From Phyllobacterium zundukense (lineage in GTDB: Bacteria > Pseudomonadota > Alphaproteobacteria > Rhizobiales > Rhizobiaceae): a stretch of DNA of 64,000 bases. The stretch lies in assembly GCF_002764115.1 (NCBI RefSeq), contig NZ_CP017940.1:594501-658500 (forward strand), given 5' to 3'. The position numbers were made by a program, and so were the translations under genes. Below are positions 27,108-35,952 of the stretch, one piece after another (the first letter of the stretch is position 1; every line of letters begins with the position of its first letter). A model generated the notes under the pieces. The model was not told the DNA's origin, searched no databases, and saw only the letters and a program-made list of their open reading frames with translations.

Positions 27108-28037
27108 ATGACGGATCATTCTTCAAACCTGCCCTTTACAGTGGCCGCGCTCTACCGCTTTGCCCGGCTGGATCACTACCAGTCGCTGCAGGAGCCGCTG
27201 GCGAAGCTGTGCTGCGGACAGGGGATCAAGGGCACGCTGCTTCTTGCCGCCGAAGGTATCAACGGCACTGTCGCAGGGTCGGCGGCGGCGATCAAGAAAC
27301 TTGTCGATTTTCTTGAAGCGGAGCCTGCCATTGCCGGAATGGAGCTCAAATATTCCTTTGCGAGCGAGATGCCCTTCAAGCGCATGAAGGTGCGGCTGAA
27401 GAAGGAAATCGTCACCATGGGTGTCGAGGATATCGATCCGCTGCAGAGCGTCGGCACCTATGTGCCGGCCAAGGACTGGAATGCGCTGATCTCCGATCCT
27501 GATACGATCCTGATCGATACGCGCAATGACTACGAAACGGCGATCGGTACTTTTGCCGGTGCGGTCGATCCGCAGACGAAAACCTTCCGTGAGTTTCCGC
27601 AGTGGGTCGAAAATCACCGTGACGAACTGGAAGGCAAGAAGATTGCCATGTTCTGCACCGGCGGTATTCGCTGCGAGAAGGCGACCGCCTTCGTCAAGGG
27701 TCTTGGCTTCGACGATGTGTTTCATCTGAAGGGCGGCATCCTCAAATATCTCGAGGATGTGCCTGCCGAGGAGAGCCGCTGGGAAGGCGAATGCTTCGTC
27801 TTCGACGAGCGGGTTTCAGTCGGCCATGGGCTGATCGAGGGTGAGGCCGAACTATGCCACGCCTGCCGCAATCCGATAGCTCCGGAAGACAAGCTTTCGC
27901 CCCTGTTCGAGGATGGTGTCTCCTGTCCGAACTGCTACCACGAGCGGACGGATGAAGACCGTGCCCGTTTTGCCGAGCGGCAGAAGCAGGTGCGGTTAGC
28001 CAGAGAACGCGGCGAGAAGCAGCACATCGGGTCTTAG
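27108..28037 (+). CDS. trhO: tRNA uridine(34) hydroxylase, rhodanese family
   Basis: TrhO (formerly YceA) hydroxylates uridine 34 of tRNAs in an oxygen-dependent way, an early step to 5-carboxymethoxyuridine-type wobble bases. The 309-residue protein has an N-terminal YceA-specific domain, a rhodanese domain with the active cysteine in [12 protein letters not shown] (about Cys183), and a C-terminal zinc-like region with CHACRNP and CPNCYHE. The ATG at 27108 was chosen over a TTG four codons earlier. Monocistronic. Confidence 0.93.
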   Translation: MTDHSSNLPFTVAALYRFARLDHYQSLQEPLAKLCCGQGIKGTLLLAAEGINGTVAGSAAAIKKLVDFLEAEPAIAGMELKYSFASEMPFKRMKVRLKKEIVTMGVEDIDPLQSVGTYVPAKDWNALISDPDTILIDTRNDYETAIGTFAGAVDPQTKTFREFPQWVENHRDELEGKKIAMFCTGGIRCEKATAFVKGLGFDDVFHLKGGILKYLEDVPAEESRWEGECFVFDERVSVGHGLIEGEAELCHACRNPIAPEDKLSPLFEDGVSCPNCYHERTDEDRARFAERQKQVRLARERGEKQHIGS

Positions 28038-28090
28038 GCAACCTAAAATACTCCGCTCGTCGTTGAATGGGCGCAGTTGCAGACTCGTTT

Positions 28091-28214
28091 TGCGTGGTTC
28101 GACGGGGCTCACCATGAGGGAGGCTGGTGTCGTGCAGCGATAATCGCAGACGCTGCAATCCCTGCCCCCGGCAATCAACAATTCCCCTCATGGTGAGCCC
28201 CGTCGAACCACGCA
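28091..28214. repeat. 30-bp perfect inverted repeat with 63-bp spacer
   Basis: Bases 28091-28120 are exactly reverse-complementary to 28185-28214. The arms contain the GTTCGACGGGGCTCACCATG motif. It lies between trhO and the DUF533 gene, in non-coding DNA. The sequence resembles REP-like elements I know from other alphaproteobacteria, but I cannot verify the copy number here. Confidence 0.85.
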
Positions 28215-28316
28215 CAACGTTTTTGCCGACCTACAAATTCCTCTCCTGTCATTGCAATGCCATGAACCCGTTCTTAGTTATGCGGAGCGAATTCATGCAG
28301 CCAAGAGGAGATTTGC

Positions 28317-29030
28317 ATGCTTGATCCGAAGAAGATTCTCGATGATTTCCTGGGAAGCAACATCCCCGGGGTCGGAACCTCGGTTCGCGATACGGCGGGC
28401 AAGGCAACGCAAATGGCCAAGGACAATCCGCTCGCCGCCGGCGCGCTGGCTGCAATCCTGCTTGGCACCGGTACCGGGCGCGAAGTGGCAGGTGGCGCGC
28501 TGAAACTTGGCGGGCTCGCCGCCGTAGCGGGCCTGGCTTACAAGGCTTATCAGAACTACCAGTCGGGCAAGACCCCGGCAGAAACGCCCCAGGCAAGTGA
28601 GCCTGAGCTGCTTTCGCCACCGGACGATTCAAGCTTTCATCCGGCAACCGCACCGCAGGGCGAGCATGAGTTTGCGCTGGTGCTCGTGCGTGCGATGATC
28701 GCCGCGGCCCGCGCTGATGGCATGGTGGACGATGCCGAAAAGGCGCGCATCATCGAAAAACTCTCGCTGTCCGGCATCAACAGCGATACGCAGGCGTTCC
28801 TGGCCAACGAGCTGAATGCGCCGGTCGATATCGACGCGCTGGTTGCCGCGGCTGTTACCGATGCACAGAAGGTCGAGCTTTACACCGCCTCGCGCCTCGC
28901 CATCGATCCCAAGACGCGCGCCGAACGCGGCTATCTCGACCTGCTGGCGGGACGGTTGAAACTTCCGGACAATCTGATCGATCATATCGAAGCAACGGTG
29001 GCCGACGCAAAGATCAGTTCCCCGTCTTGA
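28317..29030 (+). CDS. DUF533 (YebE-like, TerB-fold) protein
   Basis: A 237-residue DUF533 protein. It has an N-terminal segment with a glycine/alanine-rich hydrophobic stretch (about residues 40-80) that could cross or dip into the membrane. A C-terminal TerB-like helical domain (about 110-235) carries ALVLVRAMIAAARADGMVDDAEKARI, the usual acidic D-G-x-x-x-x-x-E pattern. The E. coli relative YebE is a stress-induced inner-membrane protein of unknown role. GAGGAG seven bases before the ATG fixes the start. Confidence 0.88.
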   Translation: MLDPKKILDDFLGSNIPGVGTSVRDTAGKATQMAKDNPLAAGALAAILLGTGTGREVAGGALKLGGLAAVAGLAYKAYQNYQSGKTPAETPQASEPELLSPPDDSSFHPATAPQGEHEFALVLVRAMIAAARADGMVDDAEKARIIEKLSLSGINSDTQAFLANELNAPVDIDALVAAAVTDAQKVELYTASRLAIDPKTRAERGYLDLLAGRLKLPDNLIDHIEATVADAKISSPS

Positions 29031-29049
29031 CGGCTGGTGGTGGCCTTAA

Positions 29050-29070
29050 CCCTCCCCACAAAGGGGAGGG
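29050..29070. repeat. Short GC-rich palindrome
   Basis: CCCTCCCC/GGGGAGGG core between the convergent DUF533 and aminotransferase genes, the same family as at 8780. Confidence 0.6.
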
Positions 29071-29081
29071 TAGCGATGGCG

Positions 29082-30266
29082 CTACTTCGCCAGGAACTTC
29101 TCGATACGCTCTATGGCGCGCAGGATATTTTCTTCCGAATTGGCATAGGAGAGGCGGATATAGCCCTCGCCGAGAATGCCGAAATCCGGTCCGCCGATCA
29201 GCGCGACGCCGGCTTCATCGAGCAGCGCCGTCGCCAGCTGCTTCGCCGGCCAGCCGGTTTCCTTGACATTGGGGAAGGCATAAAAGGCGCCCTTCGGCGT
29301 GGTACAGCTGATGCCGGGCAGGCTGTTGAGGCCGTCGACGACGATCTTGCGGCGGTTGTCGAATGCCTTGCACATTTTCACAACATCGTCCTGCGGACCG
29401 TCAATGGCGGCGATACCAGCAAACTGGCTCGGCGCGTTGACGCAGGACCAGCAATTGACCGCGAGCTTGCGCACCTTGTCGTAAAGTTGACCACTCTCGT
29501 GCGAATTTGGCCAGATCGACCAGCCCATGCGCCAGCCGGTCATCGCCCAGGTCTTCGACCAGCCATTGAGCACGATCAGCCGGTCACGGATCTCGGGAAA
29601 GGTCAGGAGCGAACAATGCTCCTCGCCGTCATAGTTCATGACGTCGTAGATCTCGTCGGACATGATGGCCACGTGCGGGTGGGCTTCGAGGCCCTTCACC
29701 AGCTTCTCAATCTCAGATTTCGGTGTCACGCCGCCGGTCGGGTTGGCGGGTGAGTTGAGGATCAGGAGCCGCGTCTTCGGCGTGATCAGGCCCAGCGTCT
29801 CCTCGGCGGAGAAGGCAAAACCGTTCTCTTCGCGGATGGGTACCGGGATTGGCTTGGCGCCGGTAAATTCGATCATCGAGCGATAGATGGGGAACCCAGG
29901 GTCCGGATAGAGGATTTCGGCGCCCGGCTCGCCGAAGATGAGGATTGCGGCGAACATCGTCACCTTGCCGCCCGGGACGATCATGACGTTTTCCGGCGAG
30001 ACCTCGACACCCGTCGTGGTGAGCGTGCGGCGCGCTACCGCCTCGCGAGCGGCGAGCAGGCCTGTCGCCGGCGTATAGCCGTGATGGCCATCCTTCAGCG
30101 CCTTGATGGCAGCCTCTACGATATGGACGGGTGTCTTGAAGTCGGGCTGGCCGATGCCGAGATTTATGATGTCCTTGCCCTCGGCGGCGAGGGCGGTAGC
30201 GCGGGCGAGGACGGCAAAGGCATTTTCTTCGCCGATACGGTCGAACCCGGAAATAGTACGCAGCAT
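29082..30266 (-). CDS. Pyridoxal-phosphate aminotransferase, class I/II
   Basis: A 394-residue fold-type I aminotransferase. Visible motifs are INLGIGQPDF near the N terminus, NSPANPTGG in the middle, and the PLP-lysine in NGWSKTWAMTGWRMGW (about residue 235), with YIRLSYANSEENI near the end for carboxylate binding. It resembles aspartate/aromatic aminotransferases of the I-gamma group; the amino donor cannot be told from sequence. Monocistronic and divergent from the GNAT gene that follows. Confidence 0.92.
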   Translation of the reverse strand: MLRTISGFDRIGEENAFAVLARATALAAEGKDIINLGIGQPDFKTPVHIVEAAIKALKDGHHGYTPATGLLAAREAVARRTLTTTGVEVSPENVMIVPGGKVTMFAAILIFGEPGAEILYPDPGFPIYRSMIEFTGAKPIPVPIREENGFAFSAEETLGLITPKTRLLILNSPANPTGGVTPKSEIEKLVKGLEAHPHVAIMSDEIYDVMNYDGEEHCSLLTFPEIRDRLIVLNGWSKTWAMTGWRMGWSIWPNSHESGQLYDKVRKLAVNCWSCVNAPSQFAGIAAIDGPQDDVVKMCKAFDNRRKIVVDGLNSLPGISCTTPKGAFYAFPNVKETGWPAKQLATALLDEAGVALIGGPDFGILGEGYIRLSYANSEENILRAIERIEKFLAK

Positions 30267-30359
30267 TTTCTTGTCTCACATACAATTTTCAACTTCTGCT
30301 TTGTGCTTGTAGCGTCGTAAGGAGTCAAACATTCTTGTGCGAGATAGGGCCTTAATATC

Positions 30360-31037
30360 ATGACCGATCTGAAAGACTGGACACCGCGCCCGCTACCTGC
30401 CCGTGAACCGCTCGAGGGCCGCTATGCCCGTCTGGAACCGCTCGATGCCGCAAAGCACGGCGACGGGCTCTATGAAGCCTCATCGGTTGCCGACGCTGGT
30501 GACCGTTTCCGCTTCCTCTTCGAAAATCCGGCCGAGGACCGCGAAGCCTTTGAGGCGTGGCTGGAAAAGGTCGAGTCCAGCAAGGACCCATTGTTCTTCG
30601 CGGTCATCGACAAGGCCAGCGGAAAGGTCGCCGGACGCCAGACGCTGATGCGCATCGATCCAACCTTCGGCGTCATCGAGATCGGCAATATCTACTGGGG
30701 TCCGCTGATTTCGCGCAAGCCTGCGGCGACGGAAGCGCAATTCCTGTTCATGCAGTACGCCTTCGATGGCCTCGGCTACCGGCGTTATGAATGGAAATGC
30801 AACAACGCCAACGAGCCGTCAAAGCGGGCGGCAGAGCGATTTGGTTTCAAGTTCGAAGGCATCTTTCGCCAGCACATGGTGCAGAAGGGCAAGAACCGCG
30901 ACACGGCCTGGTATTCGGTCATCGACGGCGAGTGGCCGGCGCTGAAGGCTGCCTACCAGGCATGGCTGTCACCGGACAATTTCGATGCGAATGGGATGCA
31001 GATCAAAAGGCTGGAGGAGTTTCGGGCTGCCGTTTGA
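30360..31037 (+). CDS. GNAT acetyltransferase, RimJ/RimL type
   Basis: A 225-residue GNAT protein of the RimJ/RimL (Acetyltransf_3) group, starting with RPLPAREPLEGRYARLEPLDA. The GVIEIGNIYWGPLISRKPAATEAQ and YEWKCNNANEPSKRAAERFGF segments are typical of this group. These enzymes acetylate ribosomal protein N termini or small amines; the true target is unknown. It stands alone, with the GC-rich repeat B' beginning 27 bases after the stop. Confidence 0.9.
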   Translation: MTDLKDWTPRPLPAREPLEGRYARLEPLDAAKHGDGLYEASSVADAGDRFRFLFENPAEDREAFEAWLEKVESSKDPLFFAVIDKASGKVAGRQTLMRIDPTFGVIEIGNIYWGPLISRKPAATEAQFLFMQYAFDGLGYRRYEWKCNNANEPSKRAAERFGFKFEGIFRQHMVQKGKNRDTAWYSVIDGEWPALKAAYQAWLSPDNFDANGMQIKRLEEFRAAV

Positions 31038-31063
31038 TTGGCTTGCAAGTAATAGCGCCGATT

Positions 31064-31110
31064 GCCCTCCCCCTCGTGGGGAGGGTCGGAGCGAAGCGAC
31101 GGGGAGGGGT
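31064..31110 (-). repeat. GC-rich repeat B', partner of 31169-31216
   Basis: Same family and orientation as 25860-25907, including the CGGAGCGAAGCGA extension. It forms a second inverted pair with 31169-31216, 58 bases away. Confidence 0.8.
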
Positions 31111-31168
31111 GTCTTGTTAAAGGGACATCTGAGCGTGCGATAACAATGCAAGATGTGTCTTTCAAAAG

Positions 31169-31216
31169 ACCCCTCCCTGCTGCTACGCAGCCTCCCTCCC
31201 CACAAGGGGGAGGGTA
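31169..31216 (+). repeat. GC-rich repeat A', diverged in the centre
   Basis: Same family and orientation as 25739-25786, but the middle reads TGCTGCTACGCAG instead of the usual extension, so the extended part no longer pairs with 31064-31110. Confidence 0.75.
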
Positions 31217-31317
31217 AGAAGCCGCACCGTTTGCGTTTCTCTCGTCAAGGCAAACTTGCATTCAACCGCAACGCCGTTACAAGCATTTCTAGATTTGAAC
31301 AAAAGGCAACAAGCGCG

Positions 31318-31527
31318 ATGGATCCGAAAACCCGTAATGCGGCCATTGCGGCTGCCTGCATCATGTTCGGCTTCGGCTTCGTGGCCTATTGGATGCCGAC
31401 CCTGATGCTGGCGCTCGGCGAACGCTCGACGCTTGCGGCAGGCATATTTGCGATTGTGTTTGTTATCGGCTTTTTCTTCGTCTTCTGGCTGCGCGCCAAA
31501 AAACAGCATGAGGATGATCGGTCCTAG
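31318..31527 (+). CDS. Small hypothetical membrane protein
   Basis: A 69-residue protein with two hydrophobic helices (about residues 8-30 and 38-58) and a short charged C terminus (AKKQHEDDRS). No family is recognised. The frame extends upstream to 31153, but that part is translated repeat A', so the ATG at 31318 is preferred. It lacks a strong ribosome site. It is convergent with the nickel/cobalt-type transporter gene. Confidence 0.55.
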   Translation: MDPKTRNAAIAAACIMFGFGFVAYWMPTLMLALGERSTLAAGIFAIVFVIGFFFVFWLRAKKQHEDDRS

Positions 31528-31543
31528 ACAAAACTTGCTCTAG
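31527..31543. repeat. 17-bp copy of the right end of the 13.3-kb element
   Basis: GACAAAACTTGCTCTAG here is identical to 13581-13597, the right terminal repeat of the 272-bp element. It contributes the last base of the small membrane gene's stop codon and contains the stop codon of the convergent transporter gene. Confidence 0.65.
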
Positions 31544-32592
31544 AATCGCATCGAAGCGGCCAGCAGCAATGCGCCGAACAGGACGATGAATAGTGCGCCG
31601 CCAATCTCGATGATATTTTGAACACGGCCTGAAAGCGCCGAGGCGCCGGAAACCTTCAGCGCGACGTTCTTTGCGGTGACTGCCAGCATTGCCAATGTCG
31701 CAACGGTGATGAAGGTGCCGAGCGCCATGGCGAAGACGGAGAGCACGCCGCCAAGGATGAGGCCGTTGAGCAGCGAGAAGGTCAGGACGATCAGTGCGCC
31801 TGAACACGGACGCAGGCCCACCGCGATGATCGCCGCCCAAGCGGTCTTCCAGTTGAATTCACCGGCAAGCATCGCCGGGTCCGGCGCATGCGAATGGCCG
31901 CAGGTGGCACAGACTTCCCCCTCGGCATGATCATGATCGTGGTGGACGTGGTCATGGTGATGGTGGTCGTGGCTATGGGTGCCATGGGAATGGTGGTGGT
32001 GATCGTGATTCGTCAGCACCGAACCGTGCTTTTCAGGCATGAGATGCGCGACGCGCGGGCGGAACAGCAGCGGCACCTTGCGCCATAGCAATGACAGGCC
32101 GAAGGCGATGATCAGCACGAAGCTTGCCATTTCCATGTAATGCGCAGCGTCGTCCATCGAGACCGTCGTTCCGCGCAGCACCAGAAAGGTGAGCCCGATG
32201 ATGAAAAGCGCAGTGAGTGCCTGCAGCATCGACGATGCGAAGGAGAGGAGAACGCCGCGCTTCAGCGTCGTCTCGTTGGCGAGCATGTAGGAGGAAATCA
32301 CCGCCTTGCCATGGCCGGGCCCAACCGCATGCAGAATGCCATACAGGAATGAAAGGCCGACGAGGATCGAGGCCTGCCACGGGTCCTCGCGCATGCCCTT
32401 GAGCGCATGCGTCATCGCGAGATAGAATTCGCGTTGCTGGAGGTTGATCCAGAGAATGATTTCGGCGAAGGGGCCCGTGGGCTGCATGGCAACCTCGTTC
32501 GAGCCGACGCCGAGCGACGAGGTCTGCGCCAGCGCATGGGCACTGAAAAGCGCGAGGACCGCGAGGGCGCCAAACAAGGTCCGTTTCCGCAT
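31540..32592 (-). CDS. Nickel/cobalt transporter-like membrane protein (RcnA/NicO family)
   Basis: A 350-residue polytopic protein with a signal-like N terminus and at least six membrane helices. It has the family motif GPGHGKAVISSYMLANE after the second helix and an extremely His/Asp-rich loop (about residues 190-230) for metal binding. A second conserved motif is GLRPCSGALIVL. NicO/RcnA proteins move nickel, cobalt or zinc. It follows the DUF1007 gene by four bases, so the two form an operon; the pairing is recurrent in bacteria and suggests a two-part metal system. Import or export, and the metal, are not decided. Confidence 0.85.
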   Translation of the reverse strand: MRKRTLFGALAVLALFSAHALAQTSSLGVGSNEVAMQPTGPFAEIILWINLQQREFYLAMTHALKGMREDPWQASILVGLSFLYGILHAVGPGHGKAVISSYMLANETTLKRGVLLSFASSMLQALTALFIIGLTFLVLRGTTVSMDDAAHYMEMASFVLIIAFGLSLLWRKVPLLFRPRVAHLMPEKHGSVLTNHDHHHHSHGTHSHDHHHHDHVHHDHDHAEGEVCATCGHSHAPDPAMLAGEFNWKTAWAAIIAVGLRPCSGALIVLTFSLLNGLILGGVLSVFAMALGTFITVATLAMLAVTAKNVALKVSGASALSGRVQNIIEIGGALFIVLFGALLLAASMRF

Positions 32593-32596
32593 CAGA

Positions 32597-33256
32597 TCAC
32601 CCTTTCTTGGCGCATTCGATTTCCAGCCGCGTCGCGAATATCTTCGACATGTTGGTGCCGGTCGGATCGTTGAAGAAGCTTTCGGTCAGGGTCGCCTGAT
32701 TGGCGGCGATGGCTTGATCGGGGTCGGGGCGCACAACCGTCTGCGTGCAGCCGCCCGGCAAACCGGCTACGTGGATGTCGGTGTCGTTCACATAGTCGAT
32801 GGCCGTATAGAAGGTCGGGTCGTATACGCCGAAACTGGTTTTCTTGCCGAGTTTGAGCGGCTGTTTTGGCGTGCTCTCGAAGATGATCAGCAATTGGTTG
32901 TTCTGGAAATCGGCCATCAGATGCGCCGGCGCCGCCATGACGATGTTCTTGCCATCGAGCATGACTGTCTGGAAATAATCGTACTCGGAGATGGACTCGT
33001 TGATGGTGCTGGCAAGATCCGCCAGTTCTTTTTCATCGAGCTTCATGTCGGCGTTCTTGTCGAACTCGACCAGCACCGTTGAGGAGAAAAGATCGTCAAA
33101 GCGCCAGACATGGCCGAGTTTCTCGACGGTTCCATCGGGCTTGATGGTGATGTCAAGGCGGGCTTCGGCAAAGACGTGCGGATGCACATAAGCCGGTGTG
33201 GCGAAGGTCAATCCCGCCGCAAGTGCGCCGATGAAAACCACGAATCTTTGGTGCAT
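32597..33256 (-). CDS. DUF1007 periplasmic protein, partner of the metal transporter
   Basis: A 219-residue exported protein with a signal peptide ending near FATPAYVHPHV and a DUF1007 domain. The mature N terminus HPHVFAEARLDI begins with two histidines and could bind metal directly. DUF1007 proteins are typically encoded beside NicO/RcnA-like transporters, as here. The ATG at 33256 follows AAGGG; the earlier frame start (33283) adds nothing recognisable. Possible half Zur-like sequence (TGTTATAT on the minus strand) lies just upstream, but it is not a full box. Confidence 0.85.
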   Translation of the reverse strand: MHQRFVVFIGALAAGLTFATPAYVHPHVFAEARLDITIKPDGTVEKLGHVWRFDDLFSSTVLVEFDKNADMKLDEKELADLASTINESISEYDYFQTVMLDGKNIVMAAPAHLMADFQNNQLLIIFESTPKQPLKLGKKTSFGVYDPTFYTAIDYVNDTDIHVAGLPGGCTQTVVRPDPDQAIAANQATLTESFFNDPTGTNMSKIFATRLEIECAKKG

Positions 33257-33325
33257 GAACGACCCTTTAGTGAGTTGTCGCACAGGACATCCCGAACTTG
33301 GCGAAATTGGGACGATATAACATAT

Positions 33326-34225
33326 TCAGACCTTGCGATTGTCCTTGAACCATTTGGCCAGATAATCGACCAGAACCCGCACTTTGGCCGGCAGGTAGCG
33401 GCGGTGTGGATAGACGGCATAGATCCCCGCATTGCGCGGCGTGAATCCCTCAAGAACGCCGACCAGCTCGCCGCTTTCAATGTCCCGTTCCGCGATGAAA
33501 TCGGGAAGTATGGCAAAGCCGAGACCGGCAAGCGCCGCCCGCCGCGTTGAAAGCGGGCTGTTGATTTCGATGGGTCCTGACACCTGCACCGAAAGCGGCG
33601 CTCCATCATCATTGTGAAACTGCCATGCATTGCGCGAACGGTTATTGGTGTCGACGATACAGGGCAAGGCAGCAAGCTGTTCCGGCCGCGCCGGCTTGCC
33701 CACGCGCTCGATCAGTTCCGGTGAAGCGCAGACGATGACGTGAAAGGGCGCAATGCGCTTGGCGATGAGGGACGAATCCTGCATGCGGGTGATGCGGATG
33801 GCGAGATCGAATCCTTCCTCGACAAGGTCGACAAAGCGATCATCCAGCCGCACATCGAGAATGATATCCGGCTGTTCGGCACAGAAATCGACGAGGCACT
33901 GGCCAATATCCGCGTCGGCGAAGGTGCGGGGTGCAGATATCTTGATGCGGCCCTTGATGTCGGTGCTCGATTCCCGCACGGCTTCCTGCAGGCTCTCCAC
34001 CTCGCGCAGGATCTCGCTGGCGCGCTGGTAGTAGGTATGACCCGCTTCCGTCAGCGAAAATTGCCGTGTGGTGCGATTGAGGAGCAGCGCGCCGAGCTCG
34101 TCTTCAAGCTCGCGCACATATTTGGACAGAAGCGCCTTTGACCGGCCGATCTTGCGCGCCGCGGCCGAGAACCCTTCCGCCTCGACCACGTCGATAAAGG
34201 CGCGCATGCGGGTGAGCGTGTCCAT
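33326..34225 (-). CDS. LysR-family transcriptional regulator
   Basis: A 299-residue LysR regulator. It has an N-terminal winged helix-turn-helix (MDTLTRMRAFIDVVEAEGFSAAARKIGRSKALLSKYVRELEDEL region, residues 1-60) and a C-terminal substrate-binding domain of the GcvA/CrgA-like group, recognisable by KGRIKISAPRTFAD and the late YAVYPHRRYLPAKVRVLVDYL. It lies one base downstream of the amidase stop codon, so it is probably the second gene of an amidase-lysR operon and may regulate it. The effector is unknown. Confidence 0.93.
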   Translation of the reverse strand: MDTLTRMRAFIDVVEAEGFSAAARKIGRSKALLSKYVRELEDELGALLLNRTTRQFSLTEAGHTYYQRASEILREVESLQEAVRESSTDIKGRIKISAPRTFADADIGQCLVDFCAEQPDIILDVRLDDRFVDLVEEGFDLAIRITRMQDSSLIAKRIAPFHVIVCASPELIERVGKPARPEQLAALPCIVDTNNRSRNAWQFHNDDGAPLSVQVSGPIEINSPLSTRRAALAGLGFAILPDFIAERDIESGELVGVLEGFTPRNAGIYAVYPHRRYLPAKVRVLVDYLAKWFKDNRKV

Positions 34226-34226
34226 C

Positions 34227-35411
34227 TCAAGTCGCCCTTTTCAATATATCGCGCCCAAGCCGGATCAGAGCACGGTCACTGCCTTTTGGTCCAAGCAGGG
34301 AAATGCCGAACGGCGCGCCATGCACCTGTCCGAGCGGCAACGTGATCTGGGGGAAGCCGGAGAGGCCGGAAAGGCAGAACAGGCGGACGCAGCGTTCGCG
34401 ATAGGCCTGCGAATCGTCAAAGGAGGTGGAGACGAGCGGAGCGGCGCTCGGGACTGTTGGCATGACCATGACGCCGTCATCCTTCAGAAGGTCCGCCAGC
34501 TCGTTGCGGAACAGATCGCGCCGCTTCTTTTGTGCCTTATAGGTTGCGAGATCAATGGTCGAACCATATTCGAACCGCTCCTTGACGGCGCGGCCGAGGT
34601 TTCGCTCTTTTGCCGAAATCCATGCGCCATGGGCCGCCCAGGCTTCGAAACCCTGGATCTGCCGCAAACAGAGATGAAGATCGTCCATGGATGCCGTAGG
34701 CTGGCGGGCCGAACGCGCCTGCCCGAGATGAGCGCAGACGGTCGCGTACATTTTTCTGTAGGCCGCATCTTCCGCTTCGCCGATGAGCAGATGTTCGAGC
34801 AGGGGAATGAACAGCGGACGATCGAGCTTGAAATCGTAAGCGTCCGCGCCAAGCAGAATCGCTCCAACCTGTTCATAGAGCGCAATGTCCTTGGCGAACC
34901 AGCCGAAAGTGTCGAGGGAAGGGGCGAGCGGCAATGTCCCTTCGAGCGAGATGCGCCCGTGGGTTGTGCGGAGCCCGACGAGGCCGCAGAAGCTCGCAGG
35001 TGCGCGGATCGAGCCTCCCGTGTCCGAGCCTGTCGCGATGGTGGCAAGACCACCCGCGACGGCCGACGCAGAACCCGAGGACGAGCCGCCGCTGACGCGG
35101 TCCGGCGCCGCTGGATTGACCGGGTGCGGAAAATGCGCGTTCTGGCCCATCATGGAGAAGGCGAGCTCGTCCGTTTGGCTCTTGCCGATGAAGCGCGCCC
35201 CGGCATCGAGCAGGCCTTGCACCGCGGGCGCGGTCCTTGTCGCTGCAGGTGATTCGCTACTTTTTTGCGGATTGCCGCCACCTGTGACGAGGCCGGCGAT
35301 GTCAAATATGTCCTTTACCGCCAAAGTCTCGCCGGTCAGCGGGCCCTTGCCCGAAGGAAGGTTAACCGTCGGTAAATCCAAAAGGGCATTCAGGGGCGGA
35401 ATTGTGCTCAT
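34227..35411 (-). CDS. Amidase (amidase-signature family)
   Basis: A 394-residue amidase-signature hydrolase with the complete Ser-cisSer-Lys triad: Lys33 in AVKDIFD, the GGSSSGSAS stretch (about 108-116), and the nucleophile Ser134 in GSDTGGSIR. Relatives include GatA, AtzF and indoleacetamide hydrolases. It is shorter than GatA (about 480 residues) and lacks GatB/C neighbours, so a catabolic amidase is more likely. The substrate is not predictable. It is followed directly by a LysR regulator. Confidence 0.92.
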   Translation of the reverse strand: MSTIPPLNALLDLPTVNLPSGKGPLTGETLAVKDIFDIAGLVTGGGNPQKSSESPAATRTAPAVQGLLDAGARFIGKSQTDELAFSMMGQNAHFPHPVNPAAPDRVSGGSSSGSASAVAGGLATIATGSDTGGSIRAPASFCGLVGLRTTHGRISLEGTLPLAPSLDTFGWFAKDIALYEQVGAILLGADAYDFKLDRPLFIPLLEHLLIGEAEDAAYRKMYATVCAHLGQARSARQPTASMDDLHLCLRQIQGFEAWAAHGAWISAKERNLGRAVKERFEYGSTIDLATYKAQKKRRDLFRNELADLLKDDGVMVMPTVPSAAPLVSTSFDDSQAYRERCVRLFCLSGLSGFPQITLPLGQVHGAPFGISLLGPKGSDRALIRLGRDILKRAT

Positions 35412-35589
35412 CGTTCAATGATTCTAGGCCATTTCCCCCTCGTTGTTCAATGAATAAAAAAATTCGCGTTGCCCCATTATTTTCATTGATTGGACACATC
35501 TTTCCTCTTATATGGCCCTTGCCCAAAGTCGCACGTGCCCATGGGTGTCCGCCGATCTTCATTATGGTGAGGAAACGGTATGGTACCTG
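35412..35589. other. Intergenic region before the decarboxylase leader
   Basis: Divergent promoter space between the amidase gene and the ornithine decarboxylase leader. I see no ORF with a ribosome site and no hairpin. Confidence 0.3.
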
Positions 35590-35952
35590 GAACTAACCCC
35601 TCCAGTCAGTTTGTCGGCCTACTGCCAAGCTGAGGACATCTGAAGCAACGACGGTGCGGGCCTTTCTGGTGTCTTCCGGCTGTCCATAAGCCGGGATTAC
35701 TGAAGAGGCACACCTTCATTGCCGGTAGTGCGGATGGGTTCATCCAAACCAAGGCAGACAAAGCGGATTTACGCTGGCTTTAGCGTCGATCCACCGCCGC
35801 ATGAATCTTTCCCGTGGTTCCAGCATCTCCAAAGGCTGGCCTCGCGCTGGACCGACTCACGCACTTTGTCCCTGCGGTCCATCGGGCGCACCCCGTGAAA
35901 CCGCGACTTGCTTAAGGCGGCCGGAAGTGCCGCTACGGATTGGAGACCCAAG
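35590..35952 (+). ncRNA. speF-type structured leader upstream of ornithine decarboxylase
   Basis: A roughly 360-base non-coding leader precedes the decarboxylase, matching position and general form of the speF RNA motif described in alphaproteobacteria. Visible stems are CCGGCT/AGCCGG (35676-35681 with 35689-35694) inside an extended GGTGTCTTC/GAAGAGGCACACC stem; CCAGC/GCTGG (35820-35824 with 35835-35839); TGGACCG/CGGTCCA (35848-35854 with 35875-35881); and GCGGC/GCCGC (35917-35921 with 35929-35933), just before the GGAG ribosome site. The start of the transcript is a guess. Polyamine or amino-acid control is the likely function but has not been tested. Confidence 0.75.

Noticed and set aside
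33257..33325. Full Zur box before the DUF1007 gene
   Set aside because: Only a TGTTATAT half-site is present; it does not match the two convincing boxes at 57267 and 60246.
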